From Karalla daura (Eukaryota > Chordata > Actinopteri > Chaetodontiformes > Leiognathidae), in the NCBI GenBank assembly GCA_029224185.1, contig CM055193.1, positions 7,937,859 to 8,001,858 on the forward strand: a stretch of 64,000 bases of DNA, read 5' to 3'. The notes under the pieces were generated by a model. It ran no database searches and was not told the origin of the DNA. It saw only the letters and a program-made list of their open reading frames with translations. Position numbers and translations under genes: made by a program. Of the stretch, positions 1-37,495 are shown one piece after another (the first letter of the stretch is position 1; each line of letters begins with the position of its first letter).

Positions 1-55
1 TCAATATTCGCCCAATCTATCTCAATTTTGTCTGCTGCTGTTTTGTTCCAACCTG

Positions 56-59
<4 letters not shown>

Positions 60-118
<59 letters not shown>
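60..118. repeat. CT microsatellite
   Basis: About 29 uninterrupted CT units. Confidence 0.95.
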
Positions 119-120
<2 letters not shown>

Positions 121-271
121 CTCACCAGATTGAAAGGTTTATCTGTGAAATTCTGAGCTCCACCTCGACAGCCAGAGAAGATAATTCTCAGCGCAGGTCG
201 CAGTTCGCTCACCTCGCTTCGCACCCTGTCTGTGGTGTTGTCACCCTCGCCCTCCATGCTAAATGGATGGT

Positions 272-303
<32 letters not shown>
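272..303. repeat. Run of 32 G
   Basis: A pure guanine run in nkain4 intron 1; its true length is likely uncertain in the assembly. Confidence 0.95.
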
Positions 304-867
304 CTCACTTGTAATTATCACTCAGCGTTTGATCATCTCCCCCACCCCTGCCTGTCACAATGTCTCGTCGGGGGTTGCTACTAACATTTCCATTACATTA
401 GGAAGAGCAGACACCAACGTGTACTGAGTGTGTGTGTGTGTGTGTGTTTACGTGTTTGTGTGAACGCGCTCGCTGGTGCGTTCCTATCATTGCGGTAGCG
501 ACGAGATTCCTCCCTCATCCATCTTCAAGCGCTTGGCTGGAAATGACATGTCGGCACACAACGAAACACACCAATGCTTGGGACACAAACACGCACGCGC
601 ACACACACACACACACACACACACTGGGAAGGGAGTGGAATTGGATTGGCAATGGAATTCTAATTAAATGCTTTGCCCCGCTGTATTTTTCACCTAAATG
701 GCATGCTAATTGAGTTGATGCAAATGGGGGACTCACAGTCTTAAGGTTCAAATTGCTTTGTTTTGCTTCTTCATCTTTTTTTCTTTTTTCTTGCTGATCC
801 TTATAATGCACCATGCATAAAGAGCTCATTTGAGAGGAAAAATGAAGGACTTGGTAAAAGAATGGAC

Positions 868-1200
868 ACATGGTTATTAGCGTTAGCAGCAAAATGGTCT
901 CCAGTTCAAATCCCTACTGGACACCCTTTTAGTGTGAAATCCATGTGCATTTTTCTATGGGTCTCAATATTCTTTATGTACAAATATCTAGCAGCACTGT
1001 TAATGTGGGAGTAATAATAATACTAGCAGTAGTAGTAGTAGCAATATTTTTCTTGTTTTAATTGGTAATTTTGTTATTTTTGTATATTTAATTGTTATTT
1101 ATTTTACTTTTTCTCCACAGTTTTAACCACTTGTTTACCTCTGTAAAGCACCATGAATTGCCTTGTGTGAGAATGGTGCTATACAAATAAACTTGCCGTG
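868..1200 (+). repeat. SINE-like / retroposon fragment
   Basis: A B-box-like ccagttcaaatccc sits at about 900-913. The tail (ctctgtaaagcaccatgaat ... gtgctatacaaataaact, 1138-1191) is a common 3' tail in fish retroposons. The link between the two parts is inferred. Confidence 0.5.
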
Positions 1201-1737
1201 CCTATATCTAAGATTTTAGGGAATTAACATTGCTAGTGCATAGGTACGCATTGTTTTTGTGCCACATATTTCAATAAGTGCCTAAGCTCTCCGCGGTGGT
1301 ATGATTAAGAAGGGCCCTGGCTTCCCGTAAAGTTCCCAGACCTTCCTCATGTCTGGAGGCCATTGGCAGGAAGGTTGGAGGTGGTGAGCTGCCTCTTTTT
1401 GCTCAGCAGGGGTTGAATCGATAAATCTGTCATTGTTTATTTTAGAAAACTACCAGTCTTCACCTCTGGGCTCTCCCACAGTCGGAGGCTAAACGCTCAA
1501 GCTGTTCATGTCGACCCGCTCACTGTTGTTTCGTTGGCCAAATGGCTGAGAGGTGAAAAAGATATTACCTTCAATAAACTATGAGCGTGTGAGGAGCAGG
1601 TTAGCTATGCCAGCTTGTGTTCTGGAGGCTGCCATTTCTCCCAGGGCTGTTTGACAGACCGTGTAGCAAAACAAATGCAACATGTGAATTTTAAACCCCC
1701 ATATATTTTTTTGTTTGTTTGTTTCTTGCCTCCTCAG

Positions 1738-28989
<27,252 letters not shown>

Positions 28990-31094
28990 ATAGGAGTGCG
29001 TTCAGCCGGGAGGTGACACAGCGAGTTCCCACGGAGACAAAATGGCTGTTTTGACACAAACTGCCCCAGTCCGTGGGGGCGCGCCACACATCCCGCCTCC
29101 CTCTTGATTTCAGTCTTTTAACCATGTCATTTACTGGTGCGCTGCCCAGAAAAGCCAACACTTCTCAGTTAGGATCCATTGTTTTCCAGGGAGGGATTAT
29201 GGGTTCAGGGAAATGGGGAGGGGATGAAGGGTAGGGGGGGGGGATTACAGTGCAACAAAGACTCATATTGTGTGTTTAGGGAAATATCAATCATTTTCTT
29301 TGTACTGAGCTCATTGCAGCCGAGGTCCCATTTACCGCGACCTGCTCGTAATGGTTTTAATACTCCCCAAGAATAAAACTGTATACATGTACAGCATATA
29401 AATACATTGTGTGCGTAATCAGGGGCTGCCCAGCCTTCCCAGCCTGTGGTGCTGAGTCTTAGAGGACTCAGTGATTTAGCATGTTATTGCTGGTTTGGCT
29501 GAGATCTTGGCCAGAGGGCTGAATTACAGTGGAGCCTGTGGAATGAGCCATTGTGCGCCGTGCCTGTTTACTTTAGGCCGGGATCTGTGTGCATAAATAC
29601 ACAGGCAACGCAGGAAGAGGCAGGGGGAGCGGAGAGGTAGACAGTAGAGGGGATGGAACAAAAAAAAACAAAAAAGCGCCAAACCTACAGGGGGATCTGT
29701 CAAAAATAGAAAAAAATGTAAATAATAAAGCAGGGTGGGGTGGTCGGGGACTTCAGGATTCAGGAGTTTGAAATGTGAACTATCAGGAATGCAAATCTGC
29801 ACACAAAGAAAGGAAGGTGTGGGAGTCTCACTTTTATTTCTCATCGTGGCTGTTTTCAGCGACAGCGACGTCTGTGTTTCTGAAGCGTCTGAAGGTGTTT
29901 GTTAGAAGATGTGCTGAAAGCTTTGTTTTCACCTCTTTTTTTCCCTTTTTTTAATCTTTTTTCTGTCCCGAACTACAGACGCATCAAGCGCGGCTTGACA
30001 GAGCCGATCGTTTCGCACGTCGAAGCGAAGGTTAGGCGGCGTATTTTTAACTAACTTCACAGAAACAAAAGAAACGTTTTCTCTGTTTGATGTAGCGGCG
30101 ACGAGTCGCGTCGGGCACGGTCACCAGCCTAGAAACTGTTCTTAGAGCCTCGATGGCGATAGCCTCAGTTGTATTTCATAGTATGTTTTCTGCAAGGGTT
30201 TGTATCTCGTACTGATGTGTATGACATGTTGAGTAATGGCAGAATAGCAAAAGTGGTGTTTTGAGCTCCCCGTATCCAAGTTGGTTAAGCAGTTGACCCG
30301 AGAGCTTCTTGCAGAGTGGAGGTTTTCACTCTGACCCAGCAACACAACACACCTTTGTTTTTAGGAAACGCACGTCAGTCATATCTGATTGGTAGCACTT
30401 TTGTTGCTTTATTCTGTCGTTCTTGTTCGATCCCTCAGAGCTGAAGCCAGTTCCGAGTCGCCTTACTGTCTCTGTGAATCACTACTGCCCTCTGGTGTTC
30501 AAAAAGTTCATGTACACTTTTTGTTTTTTTCAAGGCTGGTTGCTACAGCTGCTACTAAACCTGAAATGATTTTGTCTGTGCACCCATCTCGGTGCGATTT
30601 CTGGATAACTGTCATGTAGGATAAGTCAGCGCTTTGCTTCTGCTTTGGTTGTTACTCAATCACACACACACACACACACACGCAAATCTCTCGATAGCCA
30701 CTTTGTACTCGATCTGAAATCGTCTGCTTAGTCTGTCTTTGCGTTGTAATCAAAAAGAGTTGCGATCAAAGAAGTACTTTTTTTTTTTGTTCTCAGTCCA
30801 GCATCGTCAGCAGCCAAAAATAACCGGCTTTGTGTCAGATTCCTCTGAGATATTAAGACGCTTTGCGCTGCCAGATAACAGAGTGCACAAACTCATCTCA
30901 CTGCACAAACTCAGAGCGATGAGAGTCGACTGTGTTGATCCTGAATGAGATGCAATAGTTCCTGAGTCGTTGCTGTCTTCATAATTTTATAGTCCTACAC
31001 GAGCCTGGAAGAGTAAGTTGTGTGGTGGTGGTGGTCTAGGATGGGGTTAAAGCACCTCATAATGTGTAACATAATCAGTATTAGTAGTAAACTC

Positions 31095-31200
31095 TACTAA
31101 AATGTAAAAACGAGTCTTCCTCTCAGTGCAATACAGCCTCTTCCTAAAAAGCGACTAACTGGAATTAGGTGAAATCGACTAACTGGAATTAGGTGAAATC
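31095..31200. repeat. Short tandem duplication in the nkain4 3' UTR
   Basis: The segment gcgactaactggaattaggtg near 31151 is followed directly by a second copy (about 21-nt unit), both ending in gtgaaatc. This is a local duplication only; no function is implied. Confidence 0.6.
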
Positions 31201-31448
31201 TATTGCGGTTGTGCGTGTGTGTATGTGCTCGTGTCCACTGAAAAAAGATTCCACCTGGTTGTAGATAATTCTTCTTCTTTGTATAGAAAGTGGAAAAAAA
31301 AACGTTTTTCTTTCCCTTTTTGTTTGTTTTTTTTATTGCATTTCTCTCTGCTACTTTGTGTCCTGTGTTGCCCGATCCCATGTGACCCGATTGTGTAATC
31401 CTATTTATCCAGAACTGTGCTTTGTGCTCCTGTAAATAGGTGTTTGTT

Positions 31449-31454
31449 AATAAA
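31449..31454 (+). terminator. nkain4: nkain4 poly(A) signal
   Basis: A canonical AATAAA followed 25-45 nt later by a GT-rich stretch (gttgtcgcatgtgtcc), the usual arrangement for cleavage. It is the best plus-strand signal between the nkain4 stop codon and the convergent birc7 gene. Confidence 0.6.
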
Positions 31455-31559
31455 AGAACGTGCTCTTTTAATCACGTTGTCGCATGTGTCCTTTTTGTCA
31501 TAATAACCACACACATACACACACACACACACATACACGTGTTGGAACAGCTTGAAATG

Positions 31560-31724
31560 TTTATTATAGAAAATTACCTGTTAAACTCAGACAAAACACG
31601 CAACCAGCTGTAATCTTTAATTTCTTATCAGTACAGGGGGAAAAAATGAGTACGGAGGAGACTCAAAACTCAAGGCCACTTCATGCAGCTTCCCGTGTCT
31701 CCGGTGGCTTGTCTCACTGCAGCC
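31560..31724 (-). terminator. birc7: birc7 3' UTR and poly(A) signal
   Basis: A minus-strand AATAAA is read from 31565 to 31560, about 160 nt past the stop codon, giving a very short 3' UTR. It faces the nkain4 signal at 31449-31454, with a CA microsatellite at about 31508-31538 between them. Confidence 0.7.
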
Positions 31725-31924
31725 TCAGGACATGAAGGCGCGGACGCTGCCTCTGATCACGGCCCTGCAGATGGGGCAGTGACGCAGGCTGGCGGCGCAG
31801 TCGCCACACACCACCAGGTGACCACAGGGGATGAAGACGATGGACACCAGCTTGTCCATGCACACCTTGCAGGTCCTCTCCTCCTGCAGCTGCCGCAGCA
31901 GCTCCTCCGGACTCGGGTCTTTCA
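31725..31924 (-). other. birc7: birc7 last coding exon: RING finger
   Basis: After acceptor cctcag it reads VKDPSPEELLRQLQEERTCK, then VCMDKLVSIVFIPCGHLVVC and GDCAASLRHCPICRAVIRGS, ending VRAFMS and TGA at 31727-31725. The C3HC4 ligands are complete. The first codon is completed by the G of the previous exon. Confidence 0.95.
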
Positions 31925-34079
31925 CTGAGGAAAAACGGGCAGAGGAATACATCAGCGCCGCTCACGCTACAGCGCTAGCAGAGCTATGCTGCTCTGTCTG
32001 CGGCTGGCGGTGGAATCGTAATGATCTCGACCTCTGACCTTTCTCTCTGAGGGGAGTTTGTGTCCTCACGTTTCCAGCACTGGAGCCCTGCCTCATCTCT
32101 GGTTCTGCAAGATACGAAAAGAAAAAAAACAGGCTTTAGAGGCTTTTATCAGATTGAATTTGAGGTGATTATGATGTAAAATGACAGTAGTTAAACACAG
32201 TAATCCTTGATAATGTCTTGCTGGACATTCACACTGGTGGAATTCAGTTTCTTTTGTTTCAGCAAAAGTCCTAATACAATAATGCAGATGTACTCGATCA
32301 TGAGGAAAATCCCTTAATTTAAGATAGAGGTAAAGAAAAAATGAATAATTTGTGAAATGTAGTAGAAAATAAATCTAAAAGAGCGTTTTTATGGCTTCAT
32401 CAATATGTTAACAGCGTGCTACTGCAGCAGCACAATCAGTTTTAGTCCAGTTTCATTCTGAATCGATGGAGCTACACGGGTCAGAACGTGTTCAAACTTA
32501 ATCCTACAAAACGTGTTCACATATACGATCATTAAATCTGTTTTGTATGAAATGTTTGAAATGGAAATACCGTCCATCCATTATTTTATCGAGGGCAGGT
32601 CGCTAGTACATTGCAGGGCTCACACACACACATTTACCATTCACATTCACATCTAGGGGCAAATTAGAAGCTCCAGTCAACCTAAAACCAGCATGTTTAG
32701 GTTGGAGATCCAGGTAAAACAACTCACAAAGAGGCCTTCAGTCCAGCTGGGAATAAACCTTCTCACTTCTGACAGTGCTAGCCACTCAGATCATCATGTC
32801 ACCGTTTAAAGTGCATGTAAAGTCCAGACATCTCTGGGTAGTACTCGAGTACCATACCCAAGTAGAGCTCCAGTTACCTCTGCTCTGCGGCGCCCTCTGC
32901 TGGTCCTCCTGCTCGGCCTGCAGCACATCAGTGACCAGGTCAGACACGGACGTGTAGTGCTGCCCCGTCAACAGGTACTTGGTCTGGACCAGACTCTCCA
33001 CCAGGCTGGCTTCAAAGCCCATCTGCAGCACGGTCTGCACCACGGGGGAGAGCATGGCCGAGGAGGCTGCCAGACCCCCGACCATATCTGAGGGATGAGG
33101 GGAGTGGGGGGGGGGTGGGGGGGTGAGGGGAATGAGAGCTGAGCCAGATGAAAGCAGCGAAAACATCTACATCTGCACTGGATGTTATCCAGATCTCAAG
33201 CAATCTGTTTAATTTGCAGGGAAGAATTATGCATCTTAGGTCCGCCTGCCAGAAAATGAGCATTTCAAAGCACAGACCTCCTCGGTTGATCTGCTGACAG
33301 GGATTGATACTGAGTGTCCTTCATTCGATAGAATAATTGCCCTCTTATGACCACACCTGCCACCTTCAGCAACAGTCTAATGGGTTGTTATGATGCTCCT
33401 AAATTACCGCAGCCCTATGGCGAACAGCAGCTCTGCTAATTGAGCTCACAGTTATTTCAGTATCAGCACTCATGAAGCATCTGCCTGCCGTAAATAAAAA
33501 CATTTGCACAACCTCTATCTTCGATCTTCCAATTTTCCCTCCACCTTCCCCTCTTTCGTGTGAATTAATTATTGCTAATTGTTGGTGTGACTGTGCTTAT
33601 GGTCTCCTCTTTTAACAGATCTACCTAATAAAGTTTCATGGAGGTCTCTGTTTGATTACCCATCGTTACACGCCTGGTTTCAAGTTCATGCGACTCACCG
33701 TTTCTGGAGCCGATATCTCTGCCCGTGGAGTTCTGTGATCCGCGCTGGGACAAAGAAATAATCACATTTACAAAATCACAAATGAAGTTAAACGCAGCCA
33801 AGAGATGGTGTTGTTAGCACAGGATTGTATGTGAAGCTCTGAGCAGGAATAAAAGGAAGAGGGCTCTCACCACGGTCTCACCCAGGTGGAAATGAGCATC
33901 TTGTATGTTGCTGATGTACTCTTGTCCCCTGGACTGGATTAAAAACTCACATCTGAGGAACAACAAAAAGACAGTTTTACAGTATGTAGGAGTGTGATGA
34001 CGGAACAAACACACCGCTGCATCCGTTTGTTTTCGGCAAATGCAGAAACAAGCAATCAGAGCATCCTAAACAGATTCAT

Positions 34080-34137
<58 letters not shown>

Positions 34138-35297
34138 CATGTCCTGCCGTTACCGTGGAAACCACTTGGCATGTTCCTGCCAGGGATCGTCCCCCGGCTC
34201 CCAGTTCCTCAGCCCTCCGTCACAGTAAAAGCATTTGACGTTGTCCCCGTGACCTGTCGGGACCGAGCACCAAGACGTCTGTGAGGAGAGTCTGACCTCT
34301 GTGGTATCTGTAAACACAGCTCTACAATCCGGCTAACGGGTATCTCTTTTACCAGAGAGAGAAGCCAAAATGTTCAAGGAATAAATCCACTACCCACAAA
34401 ACTCAGGATCAAAACAAAGGCTCCTCTCTCTGAAACGCCACTTTACTTTAATTGCATTACTTTGTACAGGTCTTCGTGATATTGTGTCCCCGGCCCGTGT
34501 ATTGCCTGAAGCTTTGGAAACCTACTTCTTTAGCCGGCCCAGCTTTGTCCAGGTTGTTCTGTCCACAACATCATGACTCAGCAGGGCCATTGTGCCATGA
34601 ACTCCCTCACAAAGAGAGGTCACGCCAGCAGTGACCAGGTCAGGTCAGAGCTGAACATTTCACGGGAAATATACTAAAAATGTGCCCGGAGAAACATTTA
34701 CAAAACGTAGCCTGGTAGTGATAGATGTTTTGTTTGTAGTGAGACAGTGGAGTCACCTGTGTAGAAGAATCCTGCCCTGGCGAGAACATCTGGCTGGACT
34801 GAGGCCTCTGTGGGCCAGTTGTGGAAAGTGGTGAGCCGGGAATCCTCCGCCTCCATCTCGGGATACACGGCTTGTCCGGCTGTGCCCTGGTCATCCATAG
34901 TCATCCTCTGGAGCTGACTCAGCAGCTGGCCGTCCACAGAGTCGGAGGATCCCCCTTGGAGTGGGATATTCCCCACAGCCCGACCCAGGATGAAGCTGCA
35001 GGTGGGGAAATGCCTCCTGTGCTCGGCCGCCGGGCTGTCTCCCTCCACCCAGCGTCTTAAAATCCCCCCGCAGCAGAAACACTGGACCTTGTCCCCGGGC
35101 CCCAGGAAGAAGAACCCCGCCTTGGCCAGCTCCCTAGACGTGACGGGTGCATCCTCGGGCCAGTCCTGAAAAGTCTGAATCCTCTCACCTTCCCTCCGCA
35201 TCTGAGGCTCCTCGAGGATGTGTAGCATGGCAGTGCCGTCATCCATCGTTCTGTGGCATGTAGGTTTTCCTTTCTCGTCTTGTCCTGTGCCAGTCAT
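31725..35297 (-). CDS. birc7: Baculoviral IAP repeat-containing protein 7 (livin), E3 ubiquitin ligase, complete
   Basis: An inhibitor-of-apoptosis protein: BIR domains bind caspases and IAP-binding-motif proteins, and the RING is a ubiquitin ligase. Minus-strand coding exons in transcript order are 35297-34757, 34253-34154, 33952-33871, 33744-33699, 33087-32878, 32104-32039 and 31924-31725. They have matching phases and total 1245 nt (414 residues plus stop). BIR1 (about residues 38-105) keeps the zinc ligands CFCC...EH...FPTC. BIR2 (about 153-217) has CFYC...GDDPWQEHAKWFPRC, followed by CEFLIQSRGQEY, closely resembling human livin. A UBA-like helical segment follows at about 270-315 (VLQMGFEASLVESLV), then a C-terminal RING (CKVCMDK, IPCGH, CPICR) ending RAFMS. 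The start was set at 35297; a methionine at 35246 is also possible, because the 5' exon is not resolved. Confidence 0.93.
32039..32104 (-). other. birc7: birc7 sixth coding exon: linker with two candidate donors
   Basis: It opens after acceptor ttgcag as EPEMRQGSSAGNVRTQTPLREK. The frame into the RING exon requires the distal donor gtcaga (exon end 32039). A proximal donor gtgagg (exon end 32070) would join AAC to TGA and stop before the RING. Confidence 0.75.
32573..32800 (-). repeat. Teleost interspersed repeat inside birc7
   Basis: In the birc7 intron between the UBA exon and the next exon: ccatccattattttatcgag, taggggcaaattagaagctc, aaccagcatgtttagg and a tRNA-like end in gacagtgctagccactcaga. 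Confidence 0.8.
32878..33087 (-). other. birc7: birc7 fifth coding exon: UBA-like domain
   Basis: A 210-nt exon reading MLSPVVQTVLQMGFEASLVE, then SLVQTKYLLTGQHYTSVSDL and VTDVLQAEQE. The MGF loop, the TGxxYxSVxDLV segment and the spacing resemble the ubiquitin-associated domain of XIAP and the cIAPs, which lies between the last BIR and the RING. Human livin has no UBA at this position. Confidence 0.85.
33699..33744 (-). other. birc7: birc7 fourth coding exon: short linker
   Basis: A 46-nt exon between acceptor cccag and donor gtgagt, encoding RGSQNSTGRDIGSRN. It has no domain and bridges BIR2 to the UBA exon. Its phase (0 in, 1 out) matches both neighbours, which supports it despite its size. 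Confidence 0.8.
33871..33952 (-). other. birc7: birc7 third coding exon: end of BIR2
   Basis: After the acceptor cctcag it reads CEFLIQSRGQEYISNIQDAH, which supplies the last zinc cysteine of BIR2 and matches the livin segment that follows its BIR. It ends in phase 0 at donor gtgaga. Confidence 0.9.
34082..34136. repeat. GT microsatellite in a birc7 intron
   Basis: About 27 GT units, 18 bases beyond the exon edge at 34154. Confidence 0.95.
34154..34253 (-). other. birc7: birc7 second coding exon: zinc-binding half of BIR2
   Basis: After the acceptor gacag it reads HGDNVKCFYCDGGLRNWEPG and then DDPWQEHAKWFPR, carrying two zinc cysteines and the histidine. The donor is gtaacg. Its 100 nt keep phase with both neighbours. 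Confidence 0.9.
34757..35297 (-). other. birc7: birc7 first coding exon: BIR1 and the start of BIR2
   Basis: The exon encodes all of BIR1 (FQDWPEDAPVTSRELAKAGF to FPTCSFILG), a linker of about 45 residues, and the first 28 residues of BIR2 (FHNWPTEASVQPDVLARAGF). It ends ACA-G before the donor gtgact. The open frame continues upstream to an ATG at 35384, but a possible acceptor (attatttcag) near 35350 suggests that stretch is partly intronic or 5' UTR. Confidence 0.85.
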
Positions 35298-35399
35298 CCG
35301 TTTTGCGGTCCATAGTGGAGCGCGCACTGAAGGTGAGTGCAGCACACCAGCTGAAATAATATGATCAGCGGCGGGGGCCTGCACAGCGGCCTACAGGAG

Positions 35400-36600
35400 A
35401 CTGCTTTCCAGAAAAGCCACCAAATGCCAGAACGTATGCTCATTGATCCTTGAATGAATGAGAGCCTGAACATGCCATGTTGCTCCGCCTCTGAGGAAAA
35501 AAGAGAAGCATTTCAGCTGCGTACACACACCCCAACAACCAATCTGACTGTTGAAGGGATATTGGAAAGTGATAAAAAACAAATGCAGCAGAAAAATTAT
35601 GTTTGTTGTCCTAGAATCTGACTAACTTTGGTTATAGAGTGCTCTAAAATAAGTAAGACAACTTAAACCTTCAAGGTGTTTCCAGCACTAACATGGTTTT
35701 GAAGTTAAAGTGCTGTTTCTGATCTTCTCCTCTACTGGGTGTCCTAGGGGGCTGTCACTTTTTTTGTTTATCAGCCTTTATTGTGAAAATGATTAAGTTA
35801 GCTAATCTGATTTCTTTTCCTTCTTCCATGAGGATAAGATACAATCTTCAGTACATTGGCCTTTTACAACTATTTGTGGGATTTGCTGTGTGTGCAAAAC
35901 AAACAAACAAAAAACTCATATTCATGAATTCCTCCAGTGATAAAACGTTTTTAGATGTAAACATTGACATAAAGAAAGCTGTAAAGGGCGATAAGCAGGA
36001 AGATAGAATACAATCTGATAAAACATGATATACAGCCTGTCAGGGTGATTTAACGATTTTCCATAAACCTAAAAGTTACATATAAATGATAAAACTTTGA
36101 CCTGTGGCAGTTTATGGGAGCGTCTGTGGGCGCTCCATTGCGACCCCTGGTGGTGAAAAAGAGTAACAGCTACGACGATTTGTTGCAGGCCTGAAGTCTT
36201 AACTGCATCATTTTAAACCACATCTCCTGCTAAATTACGTGACATCCAGTGATAATCTGCAGATATGAGTGAAAACTTTCAACACATTGAATGCATGACA
36301 CTGAGACACACACACAGGACTGCTTCATGTCTGTGAGTCATTGTCCCCCACCCTGCTGTCATTTGACATACAGTACACCTTTGCATTGCTGTAGTCATTT
36401 TACCAAAATGTCATCCTATTATATTCCAGTGAAGTCTCACATGAGCGCAGCACTGGAGTGGACTGTGTGAGAAAAACCACACATCCCGGTCTGCTGACAG
36501 CCCCCTGGCGTTGTTTACAGTCACAGCAACTGCAGAAAATAGCACAACGGAGCTTTTAGCTCAAGTGTCCAGTGTTTATGAGTCTGCTATCTTTGTATCA
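35400..36600. other. birc7 upstream region
   Basis: This holds the likely 5' UTR exon and promoter of birc7 (minus strand), neither of which I can place. The ORFs here are short and do not resemble known proteins. The 36.1-36.6 kb part is unremarkable single-copy-looking DNA with runs of T. birc7 and ythdf1 diverge from about 3 kb apart. Confidence 0.4.
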
Positions 36601-36880
36601 GAGACTGTCATAAACATTGGCCAGGTTCATGTCGTTAACTAACAGAGCCCCTTAAGCCCCATCAGGTTTGTTCTTGTTTTGTTTTTTTTACTTTTGTGCA
36701 CACATGATAATTATCTTGGGTGCACAAATGATCATTTCGTATAAACTAGATTATATGTTGCCTCTAAAGTCCCATTAGGTTATTATTTTGTTCACACAAA
36801 TTATTCTCTTGTTTACAATATAGCATCCCTAAAATAATATATTTTTTTCTTTTGTGTGAAAAAGATAATTGGATAATATA

Positions 36881-36923
36881 TAATATTGTTATATAATAAA
36901 CATTTTATTATGTAACAATATTA
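36881..36923. repeat. AT-rich hairpin with 20-bp arms
   Basis: The arm at 36881-36900 (taatattgttatataataaa) and the arm at 36904-36923 are reverse complements with one mismatch, around a 3-nt loop. It lies at the left end of the palindromic block and could extrude as a cruciform. It may be a remnant of a small inverted-repeat transposon. Confidence 0.8.
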
Positions 36924-37274
36924 TAAAAAGATAGAAAAATAACGTTTTTTTTCTAGATTAAAAAAAATCTGTTCTCTGGTGTTCATTTTGTTCACCTGAG
37001 TAATTATCCTGCCTGCATAAGATAAGATATATCACCTGATTCGACTTTAGGGACCCTTTGTGATCTTGTGCATACAAGTTACTATCTTGTCTCACAATTA
37101 TTGTCAAATGGGCACAAGAGAGAATAACCTAATTATCTTGTGTGCACAAGATTCACACATGATGCGTACAAGATTTTAAAAAATACATACATTTCTAATC
37201 ATTATTTTGTTTGCACAAATTATTATCATGTGGGCACAAGATCAAAAAGAAATTACATGACGTGACTTTAGGAC

Positions 37275-37495
37275 AGGAGTGCTTACAGGTTGCAGATGTT
37301 TCTCTCTTCAACACATCAGATTCAGATGAGGGAGCCTTATCATCGGGCTTGAGCAGAGCTTTAAGACTGATTGATCATTTCAATCATCGAGCTCAGCTGA
37401 AACCAGATAAGGAGGCTCTCATCTGAATCGGGTGTGTTGGAGAAAGAGCTAAATCATGCAGGATAGTGGCTCATGAGAAACTGGAGAGGGCACTC
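37275..37495. mobile_element. Non-autonomous inverted-repeat element (MITE-like) nested in the palindromic block
   Basis: The left arm (gcagatgtttctctcttcaa, cagattcagatgag) and the right arm (ctcatctgaatcgggtgtgt, tggagaaagagctaaatcat) are reverse complements of each other over about 55 bases with few mismatches, around a centre near 37385. No ORF is present. Sequences with this ctccaacacacctgattca motif are widespread in fish genomes. It interrupts the repeat block on both sides. Confidence 0.75.

Larger units (their letters stand above)
1..1737 (+). other. nkain4: nkain4 intron 1 (3' part)
   Basis: It contains a CT tract, a run of 32 G, GT and CA tracts, a tRNA-SINE-like piece at about 868-960 and a retroposon tail at about 1130-1200. 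No exon for the NKAIN N-terminus (M-G-x-C-x-G-R-C) is visible, so that exon should be upstream of the window. Confidence 0.7.

Noticed and set aside
35298..35384. Upstream ATG at 35384 as the birc7 start
   Set aside because: The extra residues show no family resemblance and a possible splice acceptor lies within the stretch; 35297 or 35246 is more plausible.
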